A DNA stretch of 5,483 nucleotides from Ardenticatenaceae bacterium (lineage in GTDB: Bacteria; Chloroflexota; Anaerolineae; Promineifilales; Promineifilaceae). The DNA is taken from contig JACKBV010000068.1 in the NCBI GenBank assembly GCA_020634315.1, forward strand, positions 1 to 5,483, read 5' to 3'. Positions within the stretch are counted from its first letter, which is position 1. Each line of letters begins with the position of its first letter. Shown piece after piece: positions 1-5,396 of this stretch. The notes beneath the pieces were generated by a model. The model made no database searches. It was given only the letters and a program-made list of their open reading frames with translations, and was not told where the DNA came from. The position numbers were made by a program, and so were the translations under genes.

Positions 1-161
1 GGACGGGTTTCGCTGTCCCTGTCATGGCAGTGAGTTTGGGGTTGATGGGGAATTGGAGCGGGGGCCAGCGGAACGGCCGTTACGCCAGCTAGACATCCAG
101 ACACAATCCGATAATACCGTCACCATCCGCACCTGAGCGCGTGTGCCGCACTGATTGTTGA
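1..161. other. Left edge, no gene supported
   Basis: This stretch lies downstream of the HTH-PocR gene. It holds one ACGGCCGT palindrome (73-80) and no convincing gene. One plus-strand frame stays open from base 3 to a TAG at 90-92, about 29 codons, and could be the tail of a convergent gene, but it has no recognisable motif and such a length is expected by chance. A minus-strand ATG at 23-25 opens a frame off the left edge without a visible Shine-Dalgarno sequence. No hairpin followed by a T-run was seen, so the terminator of the neighbouring gene is not identified. Confidence 0.4.
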
Positions 162-929
162 TTAGTCTCTGGCAAAAACGCTAATTGAGGCGATGCGCTG
201 CAAGCGGCCAAGCATATCTGCCCGTTCCAGGCTGATGATGGCAAATGTATCTGCCAGCTTTTTGAGCCATGTTGCAATTTTTGCCTGTTTGGTTTTGCTG
301 AGGACGTTGTAATGTTGGTCAGCGGCGATGAGTTCCTCCAGGGGAAGGCCGTGCCGTTCAGCCAATTGTTGAATTTGCGCTTTTCTCGCGGTGGGGTTGG
401 GTGACGTGGTGAAAAACTGTCCGGCAACGAGCATGGCGGAGGGGATGCCATCGACCTCGATGCGTGCGCGTGCATATTGAAACCCGGCGTGGCAGGTAAA
501 AAAGTGAGGTTGCGCGTCATCTTGCTGCGCCAGCTTGTGCCAGGAATCAATGCAGGCCTGGCGTCCGGATTCTGTGCTGAGTATGAGGTTGCAGAACTGG
601 CAGGAATTGCTGATTTCGGTGAGAGGCTGCCCCTCATTGTCGGTGGTAATAGCGCCCACTTCGACCGTCTCGGCACTGACATCTTGTACGGCTTGCAAAC
701 AGTGAACGGGCAGCGCATCATGGGAGATTGTTGGCGCTGGCAGTTCTGGATGCGCCTGTGTGGGTTGGGCTGATTCAGAAAGCAACGCCTCGACATTGGA
801 GCGGGGAAACCGCCAATGTAACCCAATTTTGACGCCTTGCAGACGGCCGTCTTTTAACATGCGATAAATTGTTGTCCGATCTACTTGAAGGTGTTCCTGC
901 ACTTGTCTGGTGGTTAATAGCTCATCCAT
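162..929 (-). CDS. HTH (excisionase/MerR-type) regulator with PocR sensory domain
   Basis: This is a predicted cytoplasmic one-component transcription regulator of 255 aa. Residues about 3-50 form an excisionase-family helix-turn-helix (LLTTRQVQEHL, then RTTIYRMLKDGRLQGVKIG, then WRFPRSNVEALL). A proline-rich linker (about 54-70) leads to a PocR domain (about 75-220), shown by CQFC (110-113), C126, TCHAGFQ (145-151) and the VDGIPSAMLVAGQFF segment (159-173). PocR domains are known from the Salmonella propanediol/cobalamin regulator and are thought to bind small organic ligands; the spaced cysteines could bind a metal or respond to redox state. The ligand cannot be told from sequence. The ATG has an AAGG motif six bases upstream (936-939). 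The gene is divergent from gpmI, but nothing shows that it controls gpmI. The domain calls are fairly secure; the physiological role is unknown. Confidence 0.88.
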   Translation of the reverse strand: MDELLTTRQVQEHLQVDRTTIYRMLKDGRLQGVKIGLHWRFPRSNVEALLSESAQPTQAHPELPAPTISHDALPVHCLQAVQDVSAETVEVGAITTDNEGQPLTEISNSCQFCNLILSTESGRQACIDSWHKLAQQDDAQPHFFTCHAGFQYARARIEVDGIPSAMLVAGQFFTTSPNPTARKAQIQQLAERHGLPLEELIAADQHYNVLSKTKQAKIATWLKKLADTFAIISLERADMLGRLQRIASISVFARD

Positions 930-944
930 AAAACGCCTTGTTTT

Positions 945-1009
945 CTAATTGCCGGTGGGCAATGTTAAATAATTTCCTAATTATAGCACCTAAATTTCGC
1001 CGCAATTAG
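945..1009. promoter_or_regulatory. CTAATT-type dyad elements around the promoter
   Basis: CTAATTGC at 945-952 is matched by its exact inverse GCAATTAG at 1002-1009, and a third CTAATT sits at 977-982, overlapping the -10 box. The element centres are 32 and 27 bases apart. A short hairpin, ATTGCC-GGTG-GGCAAT (948-963), overlaps the first element and would lie in the leader RNA. The arrangement fits operators for autoregulation or looping by the HTH-PocR protein, but AT-rich promoter DNA can give such matches by chance. Confidence 0.35.
980..988 (-). promoter_or_regulatory. Extended -10 promoter of the HTH-PocR gene
   Basis: On the minus strand this reads TGCTATAAT, a perfect TATAAT box preceded by the TGn extension. 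Extended -10 promoters can work with a poor -35, and no good -35 lies 16-18 bases upstream (TAATTG at 17 bases). Transcription would start near 970-975, leaving a leader of about 40-45 bases before the ATG at 929. Confidence 0.6.
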
Positions 1010-1023
1010 ATGATATTCCCCTA

Positions 1024-1043
1024 ACGCAAAGGGGTATTTGCGT
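1024..1043. repeat. Inverted repeat in the divergent intergenic region
   Basis: ACGCAAA (1024-1030) and TTTGCGT (1037-1043) form a 7-bp dyad with a 6-base spacer. It lies between the HTH-PocR promoter and the presumed gpmI promoter, so it may be a regulator binding site. No T-run follows it on either strand. Confidence 0.3.
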
Positions 1044-1142
1044 CCCAGCCGCAGTATAAAGCTGCTGTCTATACGGCCGTTTCCCACCCCACAACAACCA
1101 ACAAGCCATGATCAAAGTTTTGCCTGCATACGGCCGTAAATC

Positions 1143-1151
1143 TGGTAGAAT
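1143..1151 (+). promoter_or_regulatory. Possible gpmI promoter (extended -10)
   Basis: TGGTAGAAT is a TAGAAT box (1146-1151) with a TGn extension. There is no clear -35 at the usual distance; TTGCCT at 1120-1125 is 20 bases upstream. If used, the gpmI leader would be about 120 bases long. A competing candidate is TATAAA at 1055-1060, which also lacks a good -35. ACGGCCGT copies sit just upstream at 1073-1080 and 1130-1137. Confidence 0.35.
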
Positions 1152-1264
1152 CGCGGGCAAATAAAATTAGCGCAAAAACGCAGCACGGGCAAAGACACCA
1201 CGCGCGTAAAGCAAAGAAAACCTACCCCATTGATCCCTTTGCCCCGATGCGTTAAACCATAACT

Positions 1265-1270
1265 AAGGAG
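1265..1270 (+). promoter_or_regulatory. Ribosome binding site of gpmI
   Basis: AAGGAG ends 10 bases before the ATG at 1281 and fixes the gpmI start. The spacing is on the long side but workable. Confidence 0.75.
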
Positions 1271-1280
1271 CTTAAAGACC

Positions 1281-2828
1281 ATGAAAGCATACAAACCCGT
1301 AGCTTTAATTATCCTCGATGGCTGGGGGATTCGGGAAAATGCGGCGGGCAACGCCGTTGTGCTGGGCAATACACCCAACTATGACAAGTGGAATCGAGAA
1401 TTAGAGCGCAGCGTGCTCGATGCCTCTGGTGAGGCGGTCGGTTTGCCGGAAGGGCAAATGGGCAATTCTGAGGTCGGGCATTTGAATTTGGGCGCTGGCC
1501 GGGTGGTTTACCAGGACTTGACCCGCATCAATCTGGCGATTCGCAATGGCACATTTAACCAGACGCCAGCCCTGGTGGAAGCGGTGGCCTCGGCAAAAGA
1601 GAAGAAAGGCAATGTGCATGTTATCGGCCTCTTTGGGCCGGGCGGCGTTCACAGCCACAGCGACCACATGTTTGCCATTTTGGATTTGGTGAACGAGCAA
1701 GGGTTGACGCCCGTTTTGCACATCATCACCGATGGCCGTGATACACCCCCACAAAGCAGCCTCACTTTCCTGGAGCCATTGGAGGCGTATCAGAAAGAGA
1801 AGGCGGTGGCGGTCGCTTCGGTAAGCGGCCGTTACTACACCATGGACCGTGACAAGCGTTGGCCGCGTACACAAATTGGGTACGATGTCATTGCCAGTCA
1901 CCAGGGATTTGAAGGGCGCACGGCGGAAACGGCACGGGCGGCGATTGAAGCATCGCATGCGGATGGCGTGACGGATGAGTTTGTCAAGCCGGTTGCCATT
2001 GATTGTGGCGATAAAGATGTGACGATTCGCCCAGGTGACAGCGTTATCTTCTACAATTTCCGTGCGGATCGGATGCGCCAGCCGGTGACGATTTTCACGG
2101 ATCGTGCTTTTGCTGGCTTTGACCGTGAGTTTATTGAAGATTTGTTCATTGTGACGATGACCAATTATGATGATGCGTATCCTGTCCATGTCGCCTTTCC
2201 AGAGCAGGCAATCACGAACACGTTGGCGGAGGTGTTGTGCAAGCATGGCTTGCAGCAGTTCCATGCTGCGGAGACGGAGAAGTACGCGCATGTCACTTAT
2301 TTCTTCAATGGTGGTGTGGAGACGATGTATGAGGGTGAGGCGCGTCATTTAGAGCCGTCGCCAAAGGTGCCGACGTATGATTTGCAGCCGGAGATGAGTG
2401 CACGGCCGTTAACGGACGCAGTCGTGCAGCGCATTGCCGAGCATGACGATGACTTCATCCTGGTGAACTTTGCCAACCCGGACATGGTGGGGCACACGGG
2501 CGTGCTGGAAGCGGCGATTAAGGCTGTCGAGGCGGTCGATGAGTGTGCCGGAAGATTGGTGGAGGCGATTGTGGCGAAGGGCGGTATCGCTTGTGTCACG
2601 GCCGATCATGGGAATTGTGACCGCATGATTGACCTCTACACGGGCAATCCGCATACCTATCACACGACACAGCCGGTGGCCTTTTTCGTCATCGGCTATG
2701 ACGGGTATTTGAACATGCGGCCACGCGGTGCGCTGGCCGATGTCTCGCCAACGGTGCTGGAGCTGATGGGCGTGCCCCAGCCGCCAGAGATGACGGGTAA
2801 GAGCTTGCTTGAGCACAGCGGCAAGTAG
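1281..2828 (+). CDS. gpmI: 2,3-bisphosphoglycerate-independent phosphoglycerate mutase
   Basis: This enzyme interconverts 3-phosphoglycerate and 2-phosphoglycerate in cytoplasmic glycolysis and gluconeogenesis, using two metal ions (usually manganese) and a phosphoserine intermediate. The 515-aa length is normal for the family. The alkaline-phosphatase-like metal and catalytic core is visible: D13 in LDGWG, the nucleophile S63 in GNSEVGH, D401 and H405 in NPDMVGHTG, D442-H443 in ADHGN, and H461 in YHTTQPV. The inserted phosphotransferase domain has H124 (GGVHSHSDH), R153-D154 (DGRDTPP), R184 and R190 (SGRYYTMDRD), and R261/R264 (NFRADRMRQ); K334 lies in ETEKYAH. These match the catalytic set known from the Geobacillus enzyme. 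FGPGG at 118-122 replaces the more usual SDGG form, and NCDRM follows ADHG; neither removes a catalytic residue. A 196-aa gene follows 14 bases downstream. Confidence 0.98.
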   Translation: MKAYKPVALIILDGWGIRENAAGNAVVLGNTPNYDKWNRELERSVLDASGEAVGLPEGQMGNSEVGHLNLGAGRVVYQDLTRINLAIRNGTFNQTPALVEAVASAKEKKGNVHVIGLFGPGGVHSHSDHMFAILDLVNEQGLTPVLHIITDGRDTPPQSSLTFLEPLEAYQKEKAVAVASVSGRYYTMDRDKRWPRTQIGYDVIASHQGFEGRTAETARAAIEASHADGVTDEFVKPVAIDCGDKDVTIRPGDSVIFYNFRADRMRQPVTIFTDRAFAGFDREFIEDLFIVTMTNYDDAYPVHVAFPEQAITNTLAEVLCKHGLQQFHAAETEKYAHVTYFFNGGVETMYEGEARHLEPSPKVPTYDLQPEMSARPLTDAVVQRIAEHDDDFILVNFANPDMVGHTGVLEAAIKAVEAVDECAGRLVEAIVAKGGIACVTADHGNCDRMIDLYTGNPHTYHTTQPVAFFVIGYDGYLNMRPRGALADVSPTVLELMGVPQPPEMTGKSLLEHSGK

Positions 2829-2842
2829 GCGCGGTTACGAAG

Positions 2843-3433
2843 GTGCGTTTAGTAGAGGAACTGCGCTCCGCAGCCGGAGCGCAGTTCCTGGAATTGATGA
2901 TGCAAAACGGGAATGCTTTTCACGCTTTTACGGAAGATGCGCTGGCTTATTTGGGGCAGTGGGAGACGTTGGCTTATTATCGGGAGCCGCTGCCGTCGGC
3001 AGTGGATGAGCGGCTGGCGGCGATGATGACGCGGTTGTTGGCGGCGACACCCGCTGAACGGGAACAGTTTCAGCAGGCGTTGGCGGCGGCGCAGCGTGCT
3101 TTGTTTGGCGTGTTTGGTCATCGTGCGGCGACGCTGGCGCGACGACAGGAGTCGCGGGAGTGGCTGCGTTGGGGGCTGCTGGGAACGGCCGTTGCCAACA
3201 GCATCATTCCTCCCCGGCGCAATGTAGACGTGGCCCTGGTTGTGTTTCATCATGTGGCGCGGCAGTTGGGCGTCAATACCGTTGACTTGTTTGACGAGGT
3301 GGCTGACTTTGCTGGCGGGGCAATTGCCGAGCGGCTGCGCCTGTTTGGCCGCCGTTCGGATGTGTATTTGCGCAGTTATGGCTGGCGTGAAATCAAAACG
3401 CCGGACGGCGTCGCTTATAAGTTTTCTTTGTAG
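2843..3433 (+). CDS. Hypothetical protein downstream of gpmI
   Basis: I do not recognise this 196-aa protein. It looks soluble and mostly helical, with no signal peptide or clear membrane segment; WGLLGTAVANSII (110-122) is the only hydrophobic stretch and is short. The middle (about 55-110) is rich in Ala, Gln, Arg and Glu and may form long helices. The C-terminal third (about 125-196) looks most like a compact conserved module, with RRNVDVALVVFHHVARQLG, NTVDLFDEVADFAGG and the ending YLRSYGWREIKTPDG. The GTG start is 14 bases after the gpmI stop, consistent with one operon, but its Shine-Dalgarno is weak (GAAGG abutting the start). Two in-frame ATGs at 2897 and 2900 are alternative starts and would leave a strong hairpin (2856-2889) outside the gene. 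GC-rich base use and an ACGGCCGT copy at 3185-3192 match the gpmI region. Real gene likely; function unknown. Confidence 0.72.
   Translation: MRLVEELRSAAGAQFLELMMQNGNAFHAFTEDALAYLGQWETLAYYREPLPSAVDERLAAMMTRLLAATPAEREQFQQALAAAQRALFGVFGHRAATLARRQESREWLRWGLLGTAVANSIIPPRRNVDVALVVFHHVARQLGVNTVDLFDEVADFAGGAIAERLRLFGRRSDVYLRSYGWREIKTPDGVAYKFSL
2856..2889. repeat. Perfect 15-bp stem-loop at the gpmI / 196-aa gene junction
   Basis: AGGAACTGCGCTCCG (2856-2870), loop CAGC (2871-2874), and the exact reverse complement at 2875-2889. It starts 28 bases after the gpmI stop. No T-run follows on the plus strand, so it is not a standard intrinsic terminator. It may stop or stabilise the 3' end of gpmI mRNA, be an RNase processing site, or limit translation of the downstream gene. 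If the GTG at 2843 is used, the stem encodes codons 5-16. Confidence 0.85.
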
Positions 3434-3589
3434 AAGTGCCTGAATATATTATTCAAAAATGGAGCTTCTCTCTTAGTGCTTGTTCGGTTACTGTTTGTTT
3501 CATCTGTATACGAATATTGAGGCACAATGCTTGTTATCTCCTTTGTCAAGGAATAACACTAATGTTTGCTGTGTGGGTTATTAGTGAAG
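3434..3589. other. Spacer between convergent genes with a dyad
   Basis: This is where base composition turns AT-rich. CACTAAT (3557-3563) and ATTAGTG (3580-3586) form a 7-bp dyad with a 16-base loop, starting a few bases past the stop of the minus-strand EVE gene. A weaker AT hairpin, TGAATA-TAT-TATTCA (3441-3455), follows the 196-aa gene and is trailed by AAAAA on the plus strand, so on the minus strand a T-run precedes rather than follows it. Either could weakly end transcription; neither is a clean intrinsic terminator. A short plus-strand frame here is rejected as a gene. Confidence 0.4.
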
Positions 3590-4708
3590 TTAAAGTACAT
3601 CTAAACTACAGTCCTCAGACAATTCCTCTAAAAATTCTGGCTTGAGATACTTTACAAATGCAGATGCTGCTTGCAACCTTTCCTTCAAAGTATTAAATGA
3701 GATGAATCGACATACCTCTACGAGGGGTGGAGATAATCGGGAAAAAGTTGGACGATTTACTTCGATAAATACTTTTTCCCGTCGTTCATCGGGGGCTACT
3801 AAGTAAAGTGGGATATTTAAGTTAGGTTGCATAGCAATCAAATCCGACATACGCAATAATCCAGAATAAATCGAAGTAGTACTTTCAACCTCAAATGCCG
3901 CTATGATTGCCTTGCCTTTTAGCCAAAGAACATCAATAAATTCTATTGTACGTGTTGTCGCCTCATCAAACTGTAACGGCAGCTCATCTTTTAAGCGAAA
4001 AGTCTGGGAAAATCGGTTGCCTCTCACCTCGCGATTGCGATCATTTCGTGCCACCCAAACATCAAAACCCATATCATTACCCAATTTTAATAGTAGATAT
4101 TGAATTTCTGTATGAGCTGTTGGCTCATCTGGAAGTTGTGGCTGGTTAAGAGTTTTTACAACTTCTTCTTCGTCATTATTTTCAGGAACTGTAACAATGC
4201 CTATTTTTGTTTGTAAGGCAGGTGGTCTTCGTTCTAGCTTCCGTGGATCAACTGGCCTCTCTACAGGATTACTTTCAGCTTCTCTTAGGGCCTCCCAAAT
4301 AAAATCTCCATCTGACGATTTCCATTTGACAGGCGATCCTCGCAGTCGTCCTGTCCAAGCGTTTGGGCTTTTTAAATTCTCAAAAATGCTCAGTTTATCT
4401 CGTAAATCGTGAATTGGAACCGCAGTTTCTGGTGTAAGAGTGATAATTGGTTTGACCTTAAGCCGACAAGGGAAATCTGCCACACTCCAGATAAGGCTGT
4501 CGTCTTTATATGGCTCAGAAATGACTTCAAGAATACCAATAAACCGAGAAACACCTGTGAGATAGCATATGAAATAATCTCCAGGCTTGATCCGTTTAAC
4601 AGTATTCCAACGGGTTTCGCGAAAGCCTGAAATTTTACCGCCAGCAGATATGAATTCTTGCCAAGTCGTGCCTGTAAACAAATCGAGCCAAAAGGTGCGT
4701 TGATTCAT
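3590..4708 (-). CDS. EVE domain fused to a PD-(D/E)XK-like nuclease domain
   Basis: This 372-aa protein is a likely defence or restriction protein. Residues 1-141 match an EVE domain (PUA-like fold): TFWLDLFTG, then VKRIKPGDYFICYLTG (37-52), then FIGILEVISEPYKDDSLIW (56-74), KVKPI, and WTGRLRGSPVKW (118-129). EVE domains are known or proposed to bind modified cytosine in DNA through an aromatic cage. A charged linker (about 142-195, with an acidic DEEE run) leads to a second region with E201 in HTEIQYLLLKLG, D259 in FIDVLWLKG and E273/E275 in AFEVESTTSIYSGLLRMSDL. The spaced E...D...ExE pattern in strand-like contexts resembles a PD-(D/E)XK nuclease; a lysine at the usual place is not obvious (the triad reads EVE). 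No membrane segment or signal peptide is seen. The start has only a weak AAGAG upstream; a TATAAA box (4753-4758, minus strand) has no good -35. A modification-dependent nuclease is an inference. Confidence 0.82.
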   Translation of the reverse strand: MNQRTFWLDLFTGTTWQEFISAGGKISGFRETRWNTVKRIKPGDYFICYLTGVSRFIGILEVISEPYKDDSLIWSVADFPCRLKVKPIITLTPETAVPIHDLRDKLSIFENLKSPNAWTGRLRGSPVKWKSSDGDFIWEALREAESNPVERPVDPRKLERRPPALQTKIGIVTVPENNDEEEVVKTLNQPQLPDEPTAHTEIQYLLLKLGNDMGFDVWVARNDRNREVRGNRFSQTFRLKDELPLQFDEATTRTIEFIDVLWLKGKAIIAAFEVESTTSIYSGLLRMSDLIAMQPNLNIPLYLVAPDERREKVFIEVNRPTFSRLSPPLVEVCRFISFNTLKERLQAASAFVKYLKPEFLEELSEDCSLDVL

Positions 4709-4763
4709 TGTGTCTCTTTTCTTTATCTTTTTAAAAGTAGATGTAACTCTGCTTTATATAGAT

Positions 4764-4863
4764 TGATGCCTCTTCAGGCGTATCGGTGTAGTTAACCGAA
4801 ACATGTGTCGAACACCAAATAGCAAACCGTTGGAGGCATCATGTCAATGTTAGTTACACGGAT
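4764..4863. repeat. Two interlocked inverted repeats
   Basis: Pair A is TGATGCCTC (4764-4772) with GAGGCATCA (4833-4841), 9 of 9 matched. Pair B is ATCGGTGTAGTTAAC (4782-4796) with GTTAGTTACACGGAT (4849-4863), 12 of 15 matched. Their order is A, B, A', B', so both can form together only as a pseudoknot, or they are alternative folds. Within pair A lies a smaller dyad, GGTGT (4785-4789) with ACACC (4812-4816). It could be a structured leader RNA, a recombination or attachment site, or the remnant of a mobile element. Confidence 0.55.
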
Positions 4864-4903
4864 TATGCTTTTGACAGTTCGCTTGAAATGAAAATCATAT
4901 GTG

Positions 4904-4921
4904 CATGAATTTGTATTCATG
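4904..4921. repeat. Short hairpin in the spacer
   Basis: CATGAAT (4904-4910), loop TTGT, ATTCATG (4915-4921): a perfect 7-bp AT-rich stem with a 4-base loop. No T-run follows closely on either strand. It may be a protein binding site or part of a larger RNA fold. Confidence 0.4.
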
Positions 4922-5024
4922 ATCACGCTACTTTTTAAACGAATTGTCAAATGCTCATGCAAGTAATGACAAATTGTCCACCCAGATTAAACTAATCTAA
5001 CCTGATGTTCTTTTTGATGTTCCA

Positions 5025-5240
5025 CTAGAAAGGCGAAATACCTTTTGAACCATCATTAGATAATTTCCATTCCCGCCCATCAGGTTGGCCTTGTTCTATT
5101 CTAGATACATCATTTATCGGAATGATGATTACTTTGTGAGTATAAGCGGTTAAAATTCTTACCATTGCATTGCCTTCAACTATGTGATCATCAATGGTAT
5201 ATTCATCTTCCATTTTTGTGATGAGTTTTCCCCAAGCCAT
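5025..5240 (-). CDS. Small hypothetical protein, 71 aa
   Basis: I do not recognise this protein. It is 71 aa, with a short N-terminal stretch MAWGKLITKMEDEYTIDDH, alternating hydrophobic segments that look like beta strands (AMVRILTAYT and KVIIIPINDVSRIE), then a polar tail GQPDGREWKLSNDGSKGI ending in SPF. It could be a small beta-barrel or binding module. It has no signal peptide or membrane segment. A strong AAGGAG (5247-5252) six bases before the ATG supports it as a real gene, the best ribosome binding site in the right half of the window. It lies on the same strand as the EVE-nuclease gene, 316 bases upstream of it. A minus-strand TTGACA at 5300-5305 with TACAAA at 5280-5285 is a poor promoter because the spacing is only 14 bases. 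Its length limits confidence; a role with the nuclease is speculative. Confidence 0.65.
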   Translation of the reverse strand: MAWGKLITKMEDEYTIDDHIVEGNAMVRILTAYTHKVIIIPINDVSRIEQGQPDGREWKLSNDGSKGISPF

Positions 5241-5246
5241 ATGACA

Positions 5247-5252
5247 CTCCTT
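5247..5252 (-). promoter_or_regulatory. Ribosome binding site of the 71-aa gene
   Basis: AAGGAG on the minus strand, with six bases (TGTCAT) before the ATG at 5240. The motif and spacing are close to ideal and fix the start. Confidence 0.75.
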
Positions 5253-5260
5253 CTTAATGG

Positions 5261-5278
5261 GTAAAGAAATATCTTTAC
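5261..5278. repeat. Dyad just upstream of the 71-aa gene
   Basis: GTAAAGA (5261-5267), AATA, TCTTTAC (5272-5278): a perfect 7-bp inverted repeat a few bases upstream of the ribosome binding site. The position suits an operator or a leader hairpin controlling the small gene. Confidence 0.45.
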
Positions 5279-5288
5279 TTTTGTATGC

Positions 5289-5315
5289 GTAAGATGCCTT
5301 GTCAAAGCATCTTAC
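5289..5315. repeat. 9-bp inverted repeat upstream of the 71-aa gene
   Basis: GTAAGATGC (5289-5297) and GCATCTTAC (5307-5315) are exact inverse copies separated by nine bases. The spacer contains TTGACA on the minus strand (5300-5305). If that is a -35 box, a regulator on this dyad would cover it. No matching -10 lies at 16-18 bases, so the promoter reading is uncertain. Confidence 0.5.
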
Positions 5316-5348
5316 ATTGTACTCCTAAAACTTCAAATAAATGCAGCA

Positions 5349-5374
5349 GTACACTTGCATTCATAACAGTGTAC
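5349..5374. repeat. Inverted repeat GTACACT / AGTGTAC
   Basis: GTACACT (5349-5355) and AGTGTAC (5368-5374), perfect over 7 bp with a 12-base spacer. It lies in the gene-free right end between the small gene and the tandem repeats. Role unknown. Confidence 0.4.
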
Positions 5375-5396
5375 CCTCCTGTAAAAACTCAAGAGC

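Larger units (their letters stand above)
73..3192. repeat. Dispersed palindromic octamer ACGGCCGT, six copies
   Basis: Exact copies lie at 73-80, 843-850, 1073-1080, 1130-1137, 2402-2409 and 3185-3192, with near copies at 1825-1832 (GCGGCCGT) and 2598-2605 (ACGGCCGA). Several extend to 10-bp palindromes, such as AACGGCCGTT at 72-81 and 3184-3193. Three copies are intergenic. The three in genes fall in three different reading frames, giving Asp-Gly-Arg, Arg-Pro and Thr-Ala-Val, so codon preference does not explain them. None occurs after 3192. Well under one copy is expected by chance in this length. Confidence 0.85.
4709..5024. other. Gene-free spacer (316 bases) with structured repeats
   Basis: No gene is supported here on either strand. 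Both flanking genes are on the minus strand, so this is the leader of the EVE-nuclease gene and the trailer of the 71-aa gene. It holds two interlocked inverted repeats (4764-4863), small hairpins at 4904-4921 and 4984-4998, a TTGTCA/TGACAA pair (4944-4949, 4967-4972) and a direct repeat TGATGTTC at 5003-5010 and 5015-5022. The 4984-4998 hairpin (AGATTA-AAC-TAATCT) lacks a T-run on the minus strand. Confidence 0.6.

Noticed and set aside
1..92. C-terminal end of a plus-strand gene entering from the left
   Set aside because: Only about 29 open codons with no motif; too short to distinguish from chance.
89..826. Long minus-strand open frame (245 aa) overlapping the HTH-PocR gene
   Set aside because: It lies in another frame of a gene with clear HTH and PocR motifs, and its translation is Pro/Ser/Arg-rich without any recognisable domain.
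1401..2348. Minus-strand open frame of 315 aa opposite gpmI
   Set aside because: It is antisense to an unmistakable gpmI, with an Arg/His/Ile-rich translation typical of an antisense shadow. Frames at 2345-2599, 2409-2816 and 2849-3253 are rejected for the same reason.
2856..2889. Intrinsic terminator of gpmI
   Set aside because: The stem is strong, but the bases after it (GGAATTGATG) contain no T-run.
3436..3645. Plus-strand 69-aa frame after the 196-aa gene
   Set aside because: It has a GTG start two bases after a stop, no Shine-Dalgarno, a Cys-rich translation without a motif, and it overlaps the end of the EVE-nuclease gene on the opposite strand.
3903..4630. Several 66-73 aa plus-strand frames opposite the EVE-nuclease gene
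   Set aside because: All are antisense to a gene with recognisable domains, and none has a ribosome binding site or motif.
4764..4863. Integron attC site
   Set aside because: The folded element has some attC-like size and symmetry, but no matching RYYYAAC and GTTRRRY core pair was found at its ends and no integrase is nearby.
4871..4900. Plus-strand promoter TTGACA with a -10 near 4894-4900
   Set aside because: The -10 candidates (ATCATA, TCATAT) are poor and no plus-strand gene follows.
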